From Dioscorea cayenensis subsp. rotundata (taxonomy: Eukaryota; Streptophyta; Magnoliopsida; Dioscoreales; Dioscoreaceae), in assembly GCF_009730915.1 (NCBI RefSeq), contig NC_052475.1:21634285-21698284 (forward strand): a stretch of 64,000 bases of DNA, given 5' to 3'. Under the pieces are notes generated by a model. It was given only the letters and a program-made list of their open reading frames with translations, was not told the origin of the DNA and did no database searches. Of the stretch, positions 26,021-41,330 are shown in pieces. Positions within the stretch are counted from its first letter, which is position 1. The number at the start of each line of letters is the position of its first letter. The position numbers were made by a program, and so were the translations under genes.

Positions 26021-26203
26021 TTTTGAAAAAGGTTCGACAAGCGTCGAAACCGAAGGACAAACACCTGAGGGAGCCGCGCTCACCACCAAACCATACCCTC
26101 ACCTTGTGCGAGATAGGGATCAAACTCGGGGAGCCACACTCAACACTCGAAGCGAACACCTTACACAAAGGGCCCGATGCCAATAGACCAAATGATTGTT
26201 GGC
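26021..26203 (-). mobile_element. tRNA-derived SINE, family 2 (minus orientation)
   Basis: Read on the minus strand it starts GCCAACAATCATTTGGTCTA. It has an A-box-like TGGTCTATTGG and a B-box-like GTTTGATCC, and ends in TTTTTCAAAA. Its body matches the plus-strand copy at 39822-40010: the same TCTATTGG..TCGGG head, the gtgttcgc block, and the TCGACGCTTGTCG tail. The B box has decayed from GTTCGATCC. Target duplications are unclear because both flanks are simple AT repeats. Confidence 0.75.
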
Positions 26204-26481
26204 TAATTTATTAAATATCACTCCTAAATTTTTTTTAAAAAAAAAGTAAAAACATTTATAAAAAAAAAAACAAACAACGACAACTAATCGAGTCTTCTTC
26301 TTCTTCAGTAAAAACAATTTAAATTAAAAAAACAGAAATCAAAATTCAACTATTCTCGAAGCAAGCATTAACTACATGAGAAATCTAAGTTGTACTTTAA
26401 AATCCAAAAAGTTTAACAAATTAATTTAAAAATAAAAAATAATAAAAATGAATAAAATGCCGTTGAAAAGGGTAATTGACT

Positions 26482-26517
26482 GCCGACTTCCAAGGGCAAA
26501 CCATTTCGGCGCATGTG
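26482..26517. promoter_or_regulatory. DRE-like and MYC2-like motifs upstream of the JAZ gene
   Basis: GCCGAC (26482-26487) is the DRE/CRT core. CATGTG (26512-26517) is the reverse complement of CACATG, a variant bound by MYC2-type bHLH factors that induce JAZ genes. Both are short and could be chance; their position 140-170 bp upstream of the TATA box is reasonable. Confidence 0.3.
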
Positions 26518-26651
26518 AAAAGCATGTCAAGCATGCCTTCACTCTTTTCTTGAGCCGCCCCTTTCCACACGCACACACACTCTTAACTAACCCATCAACC
26601 CAACTCATACCCAACCCACCACCACCACCACCCCCCTCTTACCCTTGCTTG

Positions 26652-26667
26652 ATATATAAATATATAA
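26652..26667 (+). promoter_or_regulatory. TATA box of the JAZ/TIFY gene
   Basis: ATATATAAATATATAA lies about 105-115 bp upstream of the ATG at 26769. The implied leader (about 26690-26768) carries (CAA)n and (CTA)n runs of the kind common in plant 5' UTRs. Transcription starting here excludes the upstream in-frame ATG at 26448. Confidence 0.65.
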
Positions 26668-26768
26668 CGCTTTCTCATCTCTTCATCATCTCTTCATCAT
26701 CAACAACAACAACAACAACAACAACAACTACTACTACAAAGGACATCAACAAGAAGAGAAAAAAAAGA

Positions 26769-27460
26769 ATGAATATGAAGAAGATGAATGGTGGTTGGGG
26801 AGATGAACTAGAGTTGAACCTCTGTCTAGGCTCACCGGAGCCAAGTCCCAAATCTAATTCCGGTGGTGGAAGAAACAGTCAAGAACAACTTCGGCAAATG
26901 ACCATCTTTTATGCTGGTCATGTTTGTGTTTCTGAAGTTACAAGCATTCAGGTTTGTCTTCTTAATTTGCTTTAATATTTTCCATCTTTTGAATATAGAT
27001 ATATAAAACTTTGTCTTTATATATATATATATATATATAATGAACTCTTTTGATATTAGTGATTTAAATAATTGCTAATGTTTTGTTTAATTGTATGAAT
27101 AAACAGGCAAAAGCAATTATATGCATGGCAAAAGGATTACCATTAAGAGGAGAAAGAGAAGAAGGAGAAGAAGAAGTACATCAGAAGGAAAAGGAAAAGG
27201 AAAAGGAAAAGGAAATAATCATATCATCTCCTTCTCAGTCTTCATTATTATCTCCTCAACAACAACAACAACAACAACAACAACAACTACAACAGAATAA
27301 TATTAATAATAATATTAATCAATATCATGCATTGCCTCAACAAGTGCAGTCAATGAAGAGATCACTGCAACGTTTCCTCCAAAAGAGAAAGACAAGGCTT
27401 GATTCATCTTCTCCTTATTGTTTTCTTAGGCACTCTTTACCAACTGTGAGGTCTTTATAG
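26769..27460 (+). CDS. TIFY5: TIFY5/JAZ7-JAZ8-type jasmonate-response repressor
   Basis: Two exons, 26769-26951 and 27107-27460, give 537 nt, 178 residues plus TAG. Near the N-terminus is an EAR motif, LELNL (about residues 15-19), which in JAZ8-type proteins recruits TOPLESS directly. The TIFY/ZIM domain follows (MTIFYAGHVCVSEVTSIQAK, about 44-63), with TIFYAG intact for NINJA and dimer contacts; the exon junction falls inside it, as usual for TIFY genes. A Lys/Glu-rich and then Gln/Asn-rich linker (a CAA-coded poly-Q run) separates it from a Jas motif SLQRFLQKRKTR..SSSPY (about 145-166). The segment before SLQRF is QSMKR, not LPIARR, so the canonical COI1 degron is missing, as in JAZ7/JAZ8. 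Predicted nuclear repressor of MYC factors with reduced hormone-induced turnover; the turnover point is an inference. Confidence 0.93.
27257..27289 (+). repeat. (CAA)n repeat coding poly-Gln in the TIFY protein
   Basis: About ten CAA codons, followed by LQQNN and an Asn-rich stretch. Repeat-length variation here would alter the linker between the TIFY and Jas motifs without shifting the frame. Confidence 0.85.
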
Positions 27461-28030
27461 ATTTTTTTTTTAATATTTAGGTTTTTCTTTTATTTATTTT
27501 ATTTTGGTTGTTGTTGTTGTTGTTGTTAGAGATTAATTTGTAGTTCTTTGGATATTTGAAGGTTGTATGTATGTCCTTGATCTTTTAAACTGAGAGTTTT
27601 GGTTGATTTAGATGAGATGAATGGTTGGAAATTTTATTTTATTTTATTTTATTTTGAGAAATGTGGATTTGGGAGGAAGTAAATTACCACCTCTTTTATA
27701 AATGGTTGCAATTGATTTTATTGATTTCTATTTAAAAAACAGAGTAATTTGTAACTAAAGAAAGAATATGTATGTATATATGTTTTTTTATAATTTTTGG
27801 GTTGGTGTTGTTTACAGAGAAAATTTCAAAATCAATATTAACTGTAAATAATATTGATTTTCTTATATATTTTAACAATTTCTTAGAGCAGGTGAAACTT
27901 TAGCCGTGGATTTAGATTTGGTAATAAGATTCAAATTTAATTGTTAGTTTTAAATATTATTAATTATTAGTTTCAATACATACTTTGAAATTTTAGTAGT
28001 CACCAATCATAAAAAAAAAATAATCCAATA
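27461..28030. other. 3' UTR of the TIFY gene and spacer
   Basis: A (TTG)n run at about 27508-27528 and an (ATTTT)n run near 27630-27655 lie in the likely 3' UTR. Beyond that the sequence is AT-rich with no coding signal. Confidence 0.5.
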
Positions 28031-28265
28031 GACTCGATTCGTGATAACTATTATGGAACCAAAACATGGGCCATGCGGTTCATTTTTAGCGATGGATTTA
28101 TAAATTTTGTTGTTTATTTATTATATAATATAAAAATAAGTTGATATTTTTAATGTAATTATCAACTAATCTTTATATTATATAATAAATAAATAATAAA
28201 ATTTAAAAACCTATGGCTAAGAATGAACCACGTCTTAATTCTGTAGTTATTATGAAACTGAGTCC
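28031..28265. mobile_element. Foldback (palindromic) MITE-like element
   Basis: The two halves are inverted copies of each other. The left arm runs from gactcgattcgtgataacta through ttatttattatataatataa; the right arm read on the minus strand runs from ggactcagtttcataataac through the same ttatttattatataatataa. The arms are roughly 110 bp, around a short AT-rich centre. There is no coding capacity. The family is unassigned because no clear target duplication is seen. Confidence 0.7.
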
Positions 28266-29084
28266 ACTTAATTATTTTTCATTATTATTTATTTCTTTGA
28301 AAATTGTTGGCCTTTGATTTAGAAGCCACCAAATAGAGACAATCCAACGGGTGAAGATAAGCCACGAACCTGTATCTATAGGATTATCTCTCATATTTAA
28401 TTTTATTATCCATTCCTTTGTTAATAATGGATTGATTTCTAAATTTAAATTTTTTTTAATTTTCAAAACCGCCGAAATTTATGGAACAAAACAACCTGTC
28501 AAACTTTTTTTTTTTAAATTTTATCGCGCTTTGGTCTAGCAACATTGACCTTATTGTTAGAATTTAAAACAAGTTATACACAATGGATCCCCAAATGTGA
28601 GTGTGAGTTTGAAACCCAATCCCTGTGTCGATCTAGTAAAAGCATACAAATGGGTCATTATTGTCTCATGTGCCCACACCGTGATTGTATATGCGCTTAT
28701 CTTGTGGCATTGTAAAAAAAACTTTTCCTTTTTTTAATAATAATTTTACAAGTTTAAGCCCACAGAATATCAAAAGATAATAATTTGCTTTTAGACTTTT
28801 TTTCAAAAAAAATTTTTTTTTTGCTTCTAGAATATATAATTTTAAATTAGAGATAACATTTTTATTCAAACTTTGAAAAACAGTTTCTAATTTTTTAAAA
28901 AAATTATTGGATTTTGTATATTTCATCATTTATTTATTTTTGTTAAATTGAAAATTTCATGCAATGGGATTATAATACAATTACAATTAATAGGTGTAAA
29001 TATTTGTTAGTAAATTTATCTGTTTTACAAATCTGTTTTACAAAACCCACAGCCACGGATTTGCACAGTAAAAATTAATACTTT

Positions 29085-29200
29085 AACTATGTATGCCCTC
29101 ACCTATGAGGGAGTTAGGTTCGAACTCACATCTTCCTCCTCAGCAATGACATAAATTCAGTGCCAATAGACGAAGAAACTTATTGGTTGTTTGTTAATGA
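29085..29200 (-). mobile_element. Decayed SINE (family 2-like), minus orientation
   Basis: On the minus strand an A-box-like TCGTCTATTGGCAC is followed about 45 bp later by GAGTTCGAACC, a perfect match to the B-box consensus GWTCRANNC. The order and spacing match the other SINE heads of the window. The tail is unrecognisable. Confidence 0.5.
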
Positions 29201-30392
29201 ATTAGTAGTATAATGTAAAAGTAAATAAACATAATTGATTTTTTTTTTTCTGTAAACATGGATAAGCCACGGATTTAAAATACCTACTCTTGGTAAATAT
29301 AATTTATTAATAACTTACAAGATGTACATTAATTATCAACTTAACCATGATAATAATCTGGCTTGGTGGAATAAGTAATTTAGACCAGCAAGGTTATTGA
29401 ATTGGAGGTTGGGCTATAAATTTTGCCCAAATTTGAGCCCATAAATCAAAGTATAGAAACAAATTTGTTTGATGATTTTACTTATATCTAATTATGCATT
29501 TTAAGTAAGTGTTTCATAAAATAATTTTTTTTATTCTACACTAACAATTTAGTGTTTTAAAATATACGATTTTGCGCAACCAGTATTATTGGAAGATGAT
29601 CAACTAAATTTATATTTCCTATATTAAATAGGAATGCATTTATTTGTTTTACATTTATTTTTTAATTAGAATTATTTATGTATTTTTCACAACTAAGGCA
29701 TAAAAAACAACAATGTGAAACTGAAAGTTCAAGGCATCTGGTATATATGTCAAATGGTTTGTCTATTTTTTTAAAGTAACTTTCGAACTTGCTGTCAATT
29801 AATTTTATGAATTATTAAAATTAATCGTATTTTTCTTCTTCTGATTTTTCACCTTAGCTATGAAAAATAGTTTTTTTTGTCCTCCCACAATTATGGTGAA
29901 ATATCACTCACTATTGGACCCTACCTAAAAGCTCAACCTTAATTTAAATATCATTTAGGATGGATAATTCCCTTTAATGATTATCTCTTAGAAGCACTAT
30001 CTATTCGTATGTTGTTTAATTTTATAAAGTCTTATATTTTAATGTTATTAGTATATTTATTGCCTTATAATATTTTGTTTAATTTTGTTTCATCTTGTCC
30101 TATTATATTTGGGATTTTTATAATTATTTATCTTATTTAATAAAATTATGACTTATTTATTGTAATTAAAAATCCAAATTATATGAACTAAACAAGGATT
30201 CAGATACAATGACAATGGTGCTAAAACTTTATATAACTGAGCTCTAAGACCCATTATTATTTGAGCAAGCATGTGCAAGTCACTTAATATGTTAACTAAT
30301 TAATTAATTAATTAATTTAGGTGGAGGAGATGCTCTGCCACCGTTCCACGCTTCTTGCATGATAGGTCACCTACCAAACGTACCAAAATTTT

Positions 30393-30609
30393 GCCAACGA
30401 CCAAATGATCTATTGATATACGGGTCACCGATAGAGCTCTTTATTGAGTGGTGAGAGTTTGATTCTCAGCTGAGGGCATATTTCTAGAAGATGTGAGCGG
30501 TGGTTGTGTGCGCGGGCCCCGTCTCCGCTTGCTCCACCGAGATTTGTGCACGTCTTTGACGATTTAGCAGGACTTTCAGGCTGTCTGTTCTTCTTGTTAA
30601 AAAAAAAAA
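30393..30609 (+). mobile_element. tRNA-derived SINE, family 1, with target duplication
   Basis: It begins GCCAACGACC and ends in a poly(A) tail of about 11 A. It is flanked by GTACCAAAATTTT (30380-30392) and GTACCAAAGTTTT (30610-30622), a 13-bp target duplication with one mismatch. Pol III A- and B-box-like blocks (TGATCTATTGATA and GAGTTTGATTC) lie in the first 80 bp. It shares its whole length plan with the copy at 36613-36841, including ACGGGTC.CCGATAGAGCTC and GCTCCACCGAG..TGTGCACG. Confidence 0.85.
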
Positions 30610-30914
30610 GTACCAAAGTTTTATTTCTTAATGTTTAAGTGTCCCACCATTCACCAAATTAATATCAATTTTATTAATTATATAAGTCATACAAAGGATC
30701 CGACATTCTATCTATTATAAATTATAATCCAAACTATAACACTCAAATGGATTCTAAATTACATTTATAATTTCCCTTTCTTTAGTATCTCTAGATTCAT
30801 TCGCCACAGCTTCTTTTTTTTTTTTTGGGTTGCATTATTTGTATGTTAATAAAAATTGAACTATTAAAAAAATAGTAGAGACACATGAGTAATTTATGAA
30901 TGCCAATGAATTTT

Positions 30915-31010
30915 TTAGTCCATTGGTATGAATCCCTGCATAAGTGGTGTTTGTGTTCTTATAGATGAGGCGCATTTAAACTTCAATTCGTATAAAAGAA
31001 TTTAATATTG
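30915..31010 (+). mobile_element. Possible SINE relic
   Basis: TTAGTCCATTGGTATGAATC resembles the A-box head of the other SINEs here (TTGGTCTATTGGTAT). No clean B box or tail follows, so this is only a suspected fragment. Confidence 0.3.
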
Positions 31011-31085
31011 TTTATATTAACTTTTACGTTTGTATATATCTGTAACATGATTTGTCTATATTTATAAATAATAATATTAACAACA

Positions 31086-31087
<2 letters not shown>

Positions 31088-31136
<49 letters not shown>
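31088..31136. repeat. (ATT)16 microsatellite
   Basis: About sixteen uninterrupted ATT units in the spacer between the TIFY and epimerase genes. It is pure enough to be length-variable. Confidence 0.95.
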
Positions 31137-31138
<2 letters not shown>

Positions 31139-31790
31139 TGAACCATAATTCAAGGGAATAAGAGGGTTAATAACAAAGATTAAAATTCAAATTTGACCCA
31201 TTTGATTGTATGATTATATATATGGTTCAAGAATTAGTTTAGGACTAGATTTTTTTTAATTCAAGGGCTAGAATGGAGATACTTCATAGATTTTTTTTTC
31301 AAGAAATTTTTTTTTTACATTCCTCACTTTTTATTTATTCATTACTTATTTCAACAAAATTAAATGTTGTTTTGGCCTTATTTCCTATCAAACATGAGCA
31401 GGCCATTGGAACATTACAATAAAAAATAAATAAATAAATAAATTTACCAGGTTTGTGGTTTGTAATTTGTTTATTACATGTAAAGTTTTTACGGGGAAAG
31501 ATTTTACATGTAATTATTTTTTATGTAAAATATTAATATTATAATATTTGGTGTATTCAATGAAACTTGCAATTGAATTGTATGTAAATTTAATTTTCTC
31601 ATTTGGTATGAATGCATTTTCTATGTAAAGTTATATTGAATCTTGATTTTACCTTTAGTTATTCTAATCTATTAGAAATGGGTTTTTAATAAACTATAAT
31701 GATATTACTAACTTAGTCCTAATGATAATTAATCTTTTCTTCATAATTTTTTTTTTAGAATTTTTCATATGTGGTTTATATGCTTTTTAG

Positions 31791-32160
31791 TGGGTAATTT
31801 TTCATGTGGTCATTGTGTTTCAATTTGTTTTTTTTTGTCATTAGATATTAATTTGTTTTCACCAGTTGGTCACTTGGGGTTTTCTGACAAAATTTAGATG
31901 ACGTGGCGGCCAAAAATGACACGTCACTCTTTTTTTTATATTTTCTCACATCCCAGTTGGAGAGAGCATGCTGACTCAGCTCACTTAAAAAAAAGACTAA
32001 CGTGGCATTTTCGTCCGCCACATCATTTAAATTTGACCTGAAAACCCCAATTGACCAACCGTGAAAACAAATTAATATCTAATGACAAAAAAAAACAAAT
32101 TGAAAGACAATGATAAAAATAGAAATCAGCCATAACAGTAACCACATGAAAAATTTACCC
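31791..32160. mobile_element. Mutator-like foldback MITE
   Basis: The ends read TGGGTAATTTTTCATGTGG and, from the minus strand, GGGTAAATTTTTCATGTGG. The arms stay similar for over 130 bp (both contain tttcaatttgtttttttttg, ttagatattaatttgttttc and tggggttttc), the right arm carrying about 35 extra bp. The 9-bp flanks GCTTTTTAG (31782-31790) and GTTTTCTAG (32161-32169) agree at 7 of 9, consistent with an old MULE-type target duplication. No transposase remains. Confidence 0.75.
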
Positions 32161-32169
32161 GTTTTCTAG

Positions 32170-33000
32170 TACCTTAAAAAGAATATATGGTTTTAAACCA
32201 CTGTCTTCTTAAACTTTTGTCCATTATACAATTTTTGTTTATTTTAATTCCTACTGGATAATTATCAAATTTTCACACCCCATATTGTAATTACTTCCAC
32301 ACCACCCCTTGTGAATCAATTTCCTCGTAAAAAGAAAAGTGATTGTAAAGAGCTCATTTATTTTTAAGAAAAAATGAAAAATGATTTATCCCTTTACTTT
32401 GCAAGAAAAATTATAGTTTTGAATCAAACCAAACTTGTTTGCAAAGAATGGTTTAATATTCAACCTCATTGTCACATAGTACATATATATTGTAATAAAT
32501 TAAAACTTTTTCCAACAAGACCAAAATAGTTTTTTTGCTATTGTTTAAAAATCGTTCTAAAAATATTTTTATAAGCCCGCTTGGTTTACTGAAATCTCAA
32601 TGTAACAAAAACATCATATTTGGTTGGGGGATAATTGATAAATATTATTTGCCCAACCCAACGACTTGATTTGCATCTTAAACTTTTTTTTATATGAAAA
32701 ATTAACTCTTAAATAAATATATATATTTAACAATTATATTTTTCTTCAAAAAAGGATATATTAAAAATATCAATATTAATAAATGTTTATTATTATTTTA
32801 AAAAATAAAAAAAATTATAATTTTAAAATTCTAGTTTTTTTACTATTAATTAAGTTAAATTTTTTCAGCTTCAATAAAAAAAATTTATTCTAATCCATTA
32901 TTCATAAAAAATCAATTAACCAATTATATTTTTTAAAAAGATGTTAAATATCACATTTAAAAAAAATCAGAAATAATTACAGATTTAAATTAATACTTTA

Positions 33001-33032
<32 letters not shown>

Positions 33033-33600
33033 TTTTTCTCAAAATTTTGGAGTTTTGTGTGAGAATTATCTCTTGTTCTCCCCTTCAGAGTTGTATGACA
33101 GGAGATTATTCTCAGGAGGTCATTCAAGCCACCGTAATTAGTGCATTTCTGTATCCGTTTGTCTTTTGCTTTATCGCTTGTCAATTTTGTCCCAAAACAA
33201 AACTAAAAAAAAAACTTTGGAGTTTGATTTTGGCCCCCAAAATATAAATTTTACTTAAGAGATTTGATGCCGTTAGCCTAAACTTAAAATGCTCATCACA
33301 CTAAAATGACCCACAAAAAAAAAATGTTCATTAAATTTATTTTTTAAAAAATTAGAGATGGCCCACAAAGAAATCTGAAAAAAGTCAAAATCTTTAGAAT
33401 TAAATGATTGAGTGAGTGCACTTTGACTGAGTTCGCAGAGATGTTGTGTAGTTGACACCTAACCCCCATAAAAACTGAACTGCTTTCCTTCGTACCTTCT
33501 CCCTTTTTCTTATCTATATGTATATTATATTATATTATTATATTATTATATAAAATTTATTATTATTATTAATTATTAATTAATTAATTTATTACCAACA
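32170..33600. other. AT-rich spacer upstream of the epimerase gene
   Basis: No conserved frame on either strand. A (TA)n run lies at about 33007-33031, and the stretch 33515-33590 is almost only A and T. The epimerase promoter must lie here, but no single TATA box stands out among the many AT tracts. Confidence 0.5.
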
Positions 33601-33647
33601 TTCCATTCCAATTCCAATTCCATTCCATTTCATTTCATTTCATTTCC
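33600..33647 (+). other. Leader repeat of the epimerase gene
   Basis: The 48 bp before the ATG are built from CATTCCAATTC and CATTTCATTT units, a degenerate pentanucleotide tandem. It directly abuts the start context TTTCC ATG GCC, which fits the plant Kozak preference (G at +4). Confidence 0.6.
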
Positions 33648-38927
<5,280 letters not shown>

Positions 38928-39522
38928 ATGACGATCATCTTGGTCTGTTGTCATTATTCTTTCATTCTGATCTAGGAATAACAGGTACATGAGCTTGTAT
39001 GTACTTCCTCGGCAGTTGACTCCTGCTAATTTAGACCTTATGACATTTCTCATAATTCATAATGACCAGGTCACTTGTAATCAGAGATACAATGCCAAGG
39101 TTTCTATATTCATTTTGTTTAATTGTAAGTTCAGCTAATAATAATGAAATTGATAATGAAACACCCTTTTTTGTATTTTACATAATATCTATGAGAAAAA
39201 TCCTTTTATTGAAGAAACATGCACGTCCTTCATAATCTGACATCAGTTTGTTCCACAATTTCGAAAGCCCTTGTCTTTATTATTTGATTTAGGTTCACCA
39301 ACCCATGCAACATTTTCAATTGAAGAAACATGCACATCCTTCGTAATGATATCAGTTTGTTGCACAAATTGTTGATTCGACAACAGATATGTACAATGCA
39401 AGATTCATATATAATCAGCTAATTCACTTGCATCTGTCAAAGTTCATCTTTGATAAATCATCAGGCTTTGCATCTGGTTCCTGACCGAATAGTATAAATC
39501 ATTTGGATGAGACACCTTAGAA
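38928..39522. other. 3' UTR of UGE and short convergent spacer
   Basis: There is no coding frame. Two similar segments, gaagaaacatgcacgtcctt (39212) and gaagaaacatgcacatcctt (39323), each followed by cgtaat/cataat and atcagtttgtt, form a local direct repeat of about 50 bp. The UGE 3' end and the reverse-strand gene fragment at 39523 converge here. Confidence 0.55.
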
Positions 39523-39827
39523 TTATGTCCTCACTTTTGAGGCAGCTTCCTTGATCTGCTCAATTGTGAAGACACCAAAGACATCATCATCGATGACTGC
39601 ATTTACAACCGCGTATGCTACATCATCAACGCTTACAGGTGGTGCCAAAAGAAGATCGGAAGCAGGGAGTGAACTCAAGGGCTTTGTGAAGTTCTCAACG
39701 GCAGCTAGGAACCTTTCTAATGGTTCTCCGATTAAATCTAATGGGATCTCGAAACCATCTACTTTTCTTTTGCCATATATGAAACCTAGCCTTAGCACGA
39801 CTCTTGAAATCGGATATTTTGGCCAAT
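39523..39827 (-). pseudogene. Orphan last exon of an At1g32220-like NAD(P)-binding protein gene
   Basis: On the minus strand a clean frame of about 95 residues reads RVVLRLGFIYGKRKVDGFEI, then PASDLLLAPPVSVDDVAYAV, then DDDVFGVFTIEQIKEAASKV and a TAA stop. This matches the C-terminal end of the plastid Rossmann-fold family typified, from memory, by Arabidopsis At1g32220. An acceptor-like tttcaag sits just upstream at about 39806. Immediately beyond lies a SINE, then AT-rich DNA and the Copia element. No upstream exons (the glycine-rich NAD-binding start) could be found up to 50.9 kb. It is probably a truncated copy. It could still be the end of a gene whose earlier exons lie further away, beyond the insertions. 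Confidence 0.8.
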
Positions 39828-40010
39828 GACCATTTGGTCTATTGGTATCGGGTCTTTTGCATAGGGTGTTCGCCTTGAGTGTCGAGCTCTCCGAGTTCGA
39901 TCCCCATCTCGCGCACGGTGAGAGCATGGTTCAGTGGTGAGCGCTCCTCCCCCACGTGTTCGTCCCTGAGTTTCGGCGCTTGTCGTCTTTTTCAAAATCC
40001 TTTTTATTGA
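39822..40010 (+). mobile_element. tRNA-derived SINE, family 2
   Basis: It starts GCCAATGACCATTTGGTCTA. It has TGGTCTATTGG, matching the A-box consensus, and GAGTTCGATCCCC, containing a perfect B box GTTCGATCC. The end is ttttcaaaatcc followed by a T-rich tail. Flanks ATATTTT (39814-39820 and 40011-40017) may be a short target duplication. The body is shared with the copy at 26021-26203. Confidence 0.8.
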
Positions 40011-40161
40011 ATATTTTCAACTTCATGCATATTTTTTAAATTAATTTAAAAGAATTTATGAATAATTTTTCCTTGCTATTTAATGTTGCACGAGATAGAG
40101 TCTTGTTTGGGCTTTCACTTGAATGTTGGAATGGCAGAATGCTGCACTTTTGTAACCGGGA

Positions 40162-40166
40162 AAAAA

Positions 40167-40197
<31 letters not shown>

Positions 40198-40218
40198 ATA
40201 TATATATATATATATATT
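40162..40218. repeat. (AAAT)n-(AT)n compound microsatellite
   Basis: About nine AAAT/AATA units run directly into about ten AT units, in the spacer left of the Copia element. The rest of 40018-40349 is AT-rich without features. Confidence 0.9.
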
Positions 40219-40354
40219 TTGGTTTTCCCATGGAGTTATATCAAAATGAACATATTCGACCAAATAAATATTTTTTAAAATTTTTAAAAATATTTATTGA
40301 ATCATGGGGAAAATAAAAATTTACAATTTACAATTATTAAAATAATTTTAATAA

Positions 40355-40762
40355 TGTTATAAACAAATATTTTTAATGGATGTCTACTGTAGCAATTTCA
40401 CTGTAGCAGCCGGCATTACTATAGCAACTTCTAGATATTACTGTAGTAACCGCAACACTGTAGCAACCCCCCCCCCATGTGGTACTGTAGCAGCCGCCGG
40501 TACTGTTACTATTCCAACAACCAGGGTATTTTGGACCGTCGGATCGAATCGATCCTGGCCGTTCATTCAACTCTTGTAACCCTATAAATACCCCCTCATT
40601 TTGTATACTTTAAAAGATATAGAGAAGAGAAAGAAAAGAGAAAAATAAAAGAAGAAAGAAGAAAAAGAACTTAATTCTTCAGGTTTTTTGGGTTTTTGGT
40701 AAATACTCTGCCTCTCTATTCTTATTACTATCTTTACATTTATAACATATATATTCTTAACA
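40355..40762 (+). repeat. 5' LTR of the Copia element
   Basis: 408 bp, TG..CA ended. The first 170 bp hold at least five copies of a CTGTAGCA-type motif (ACTGTAGCAA, ACTGTAGCAG, ACTATAGCAA, ACTGTAGTAA). A likely TATA region (CCTATAAATACCCC) lies near 40580, followed by a purine-rich GAGAAGAGAAAG leader. Confidence 0.95.
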
Positions 40763-40776
40763 CGTTATCAGCACGA
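40763..40776 (+). other. Primer-binding site of the Copia element
   Basis: CGTTATCAGCACGA follows the LTR end without a gap. It is not complementary to the 3' end of initiator tRNA-Met (which would give TGGTATCAGAGC). Its complement, TCGTGCTGATAACG, matches the anticodon stem-loop of plant tRNA-Ile (as I recall it, TCGTGCTAATAACG) except at the wobble base. That suggests priming by a tRNA half, as known for Drosophila copia with tRNA-Met. Confidence 0.6.
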
Positions 40777-41330
40777 ATTTGCTCATATGATTTTAATTTT
40801 CTTTGACTCATCTAATATATATGTTATATATGTGGAATCCATTTCTAACACTGAATGCAGGAAGGATCGACAGGTAATATAATACTAGCAAACCATACAT
40901 TTTATTCAGTCAACAATACATAAGATTTTCTTAGAAGCATACATAAAAAACATACAGTACTAAAGCCACTGAGGCTAATATTACCAGTACTTTTAAAATA
41001 AACAACAAAAACAATAATATTATTATTACAATGAAGTTTTCCACCAAATCTAAATTATCAAGCATCATCTTTTCCTAAGTCTTCGCGGTGACCCTCCTAT
41101 CCCGGCGATCGTTGACAAAATCAGGTAAAAATCTGTCGGGCCCTTTTTCTCTTCTCCGTCGCCCTACTCCGCCGGCCCCTTCGAGTTTCTCCGTCGGCGA
41201 CTCGGCCGGCCTTTTTCCGTCGGCCCCCTACTTTCTTCTCTCCCCTATATTTACTTCTTCTTTCCTTTAAACTTATAATCACTTTCAAACAAATTTTAAT
41301 TCCCAATGCTGCAATAATTGCAACGTATAA

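Noticed and set aside
26448..26768. N-terminal extension of the JAZ frame starting at 26448
   Set aside because: The stretch contains the TATA box and CAA-rich leader and shows no protein similarity. The ATG at 26769 just before the EAR motif fits the family.
31088..31136. CRISPR-like regular repeats
   Set aside because: All regular arrays in the window are plain microsatellites without spacers.
39822..39950. Possible tRNA gene (A and B boxes present)
   Set aside because: No cloverleaf or acceptor stem can be formed around the boxes; the sequence is a SINE head.
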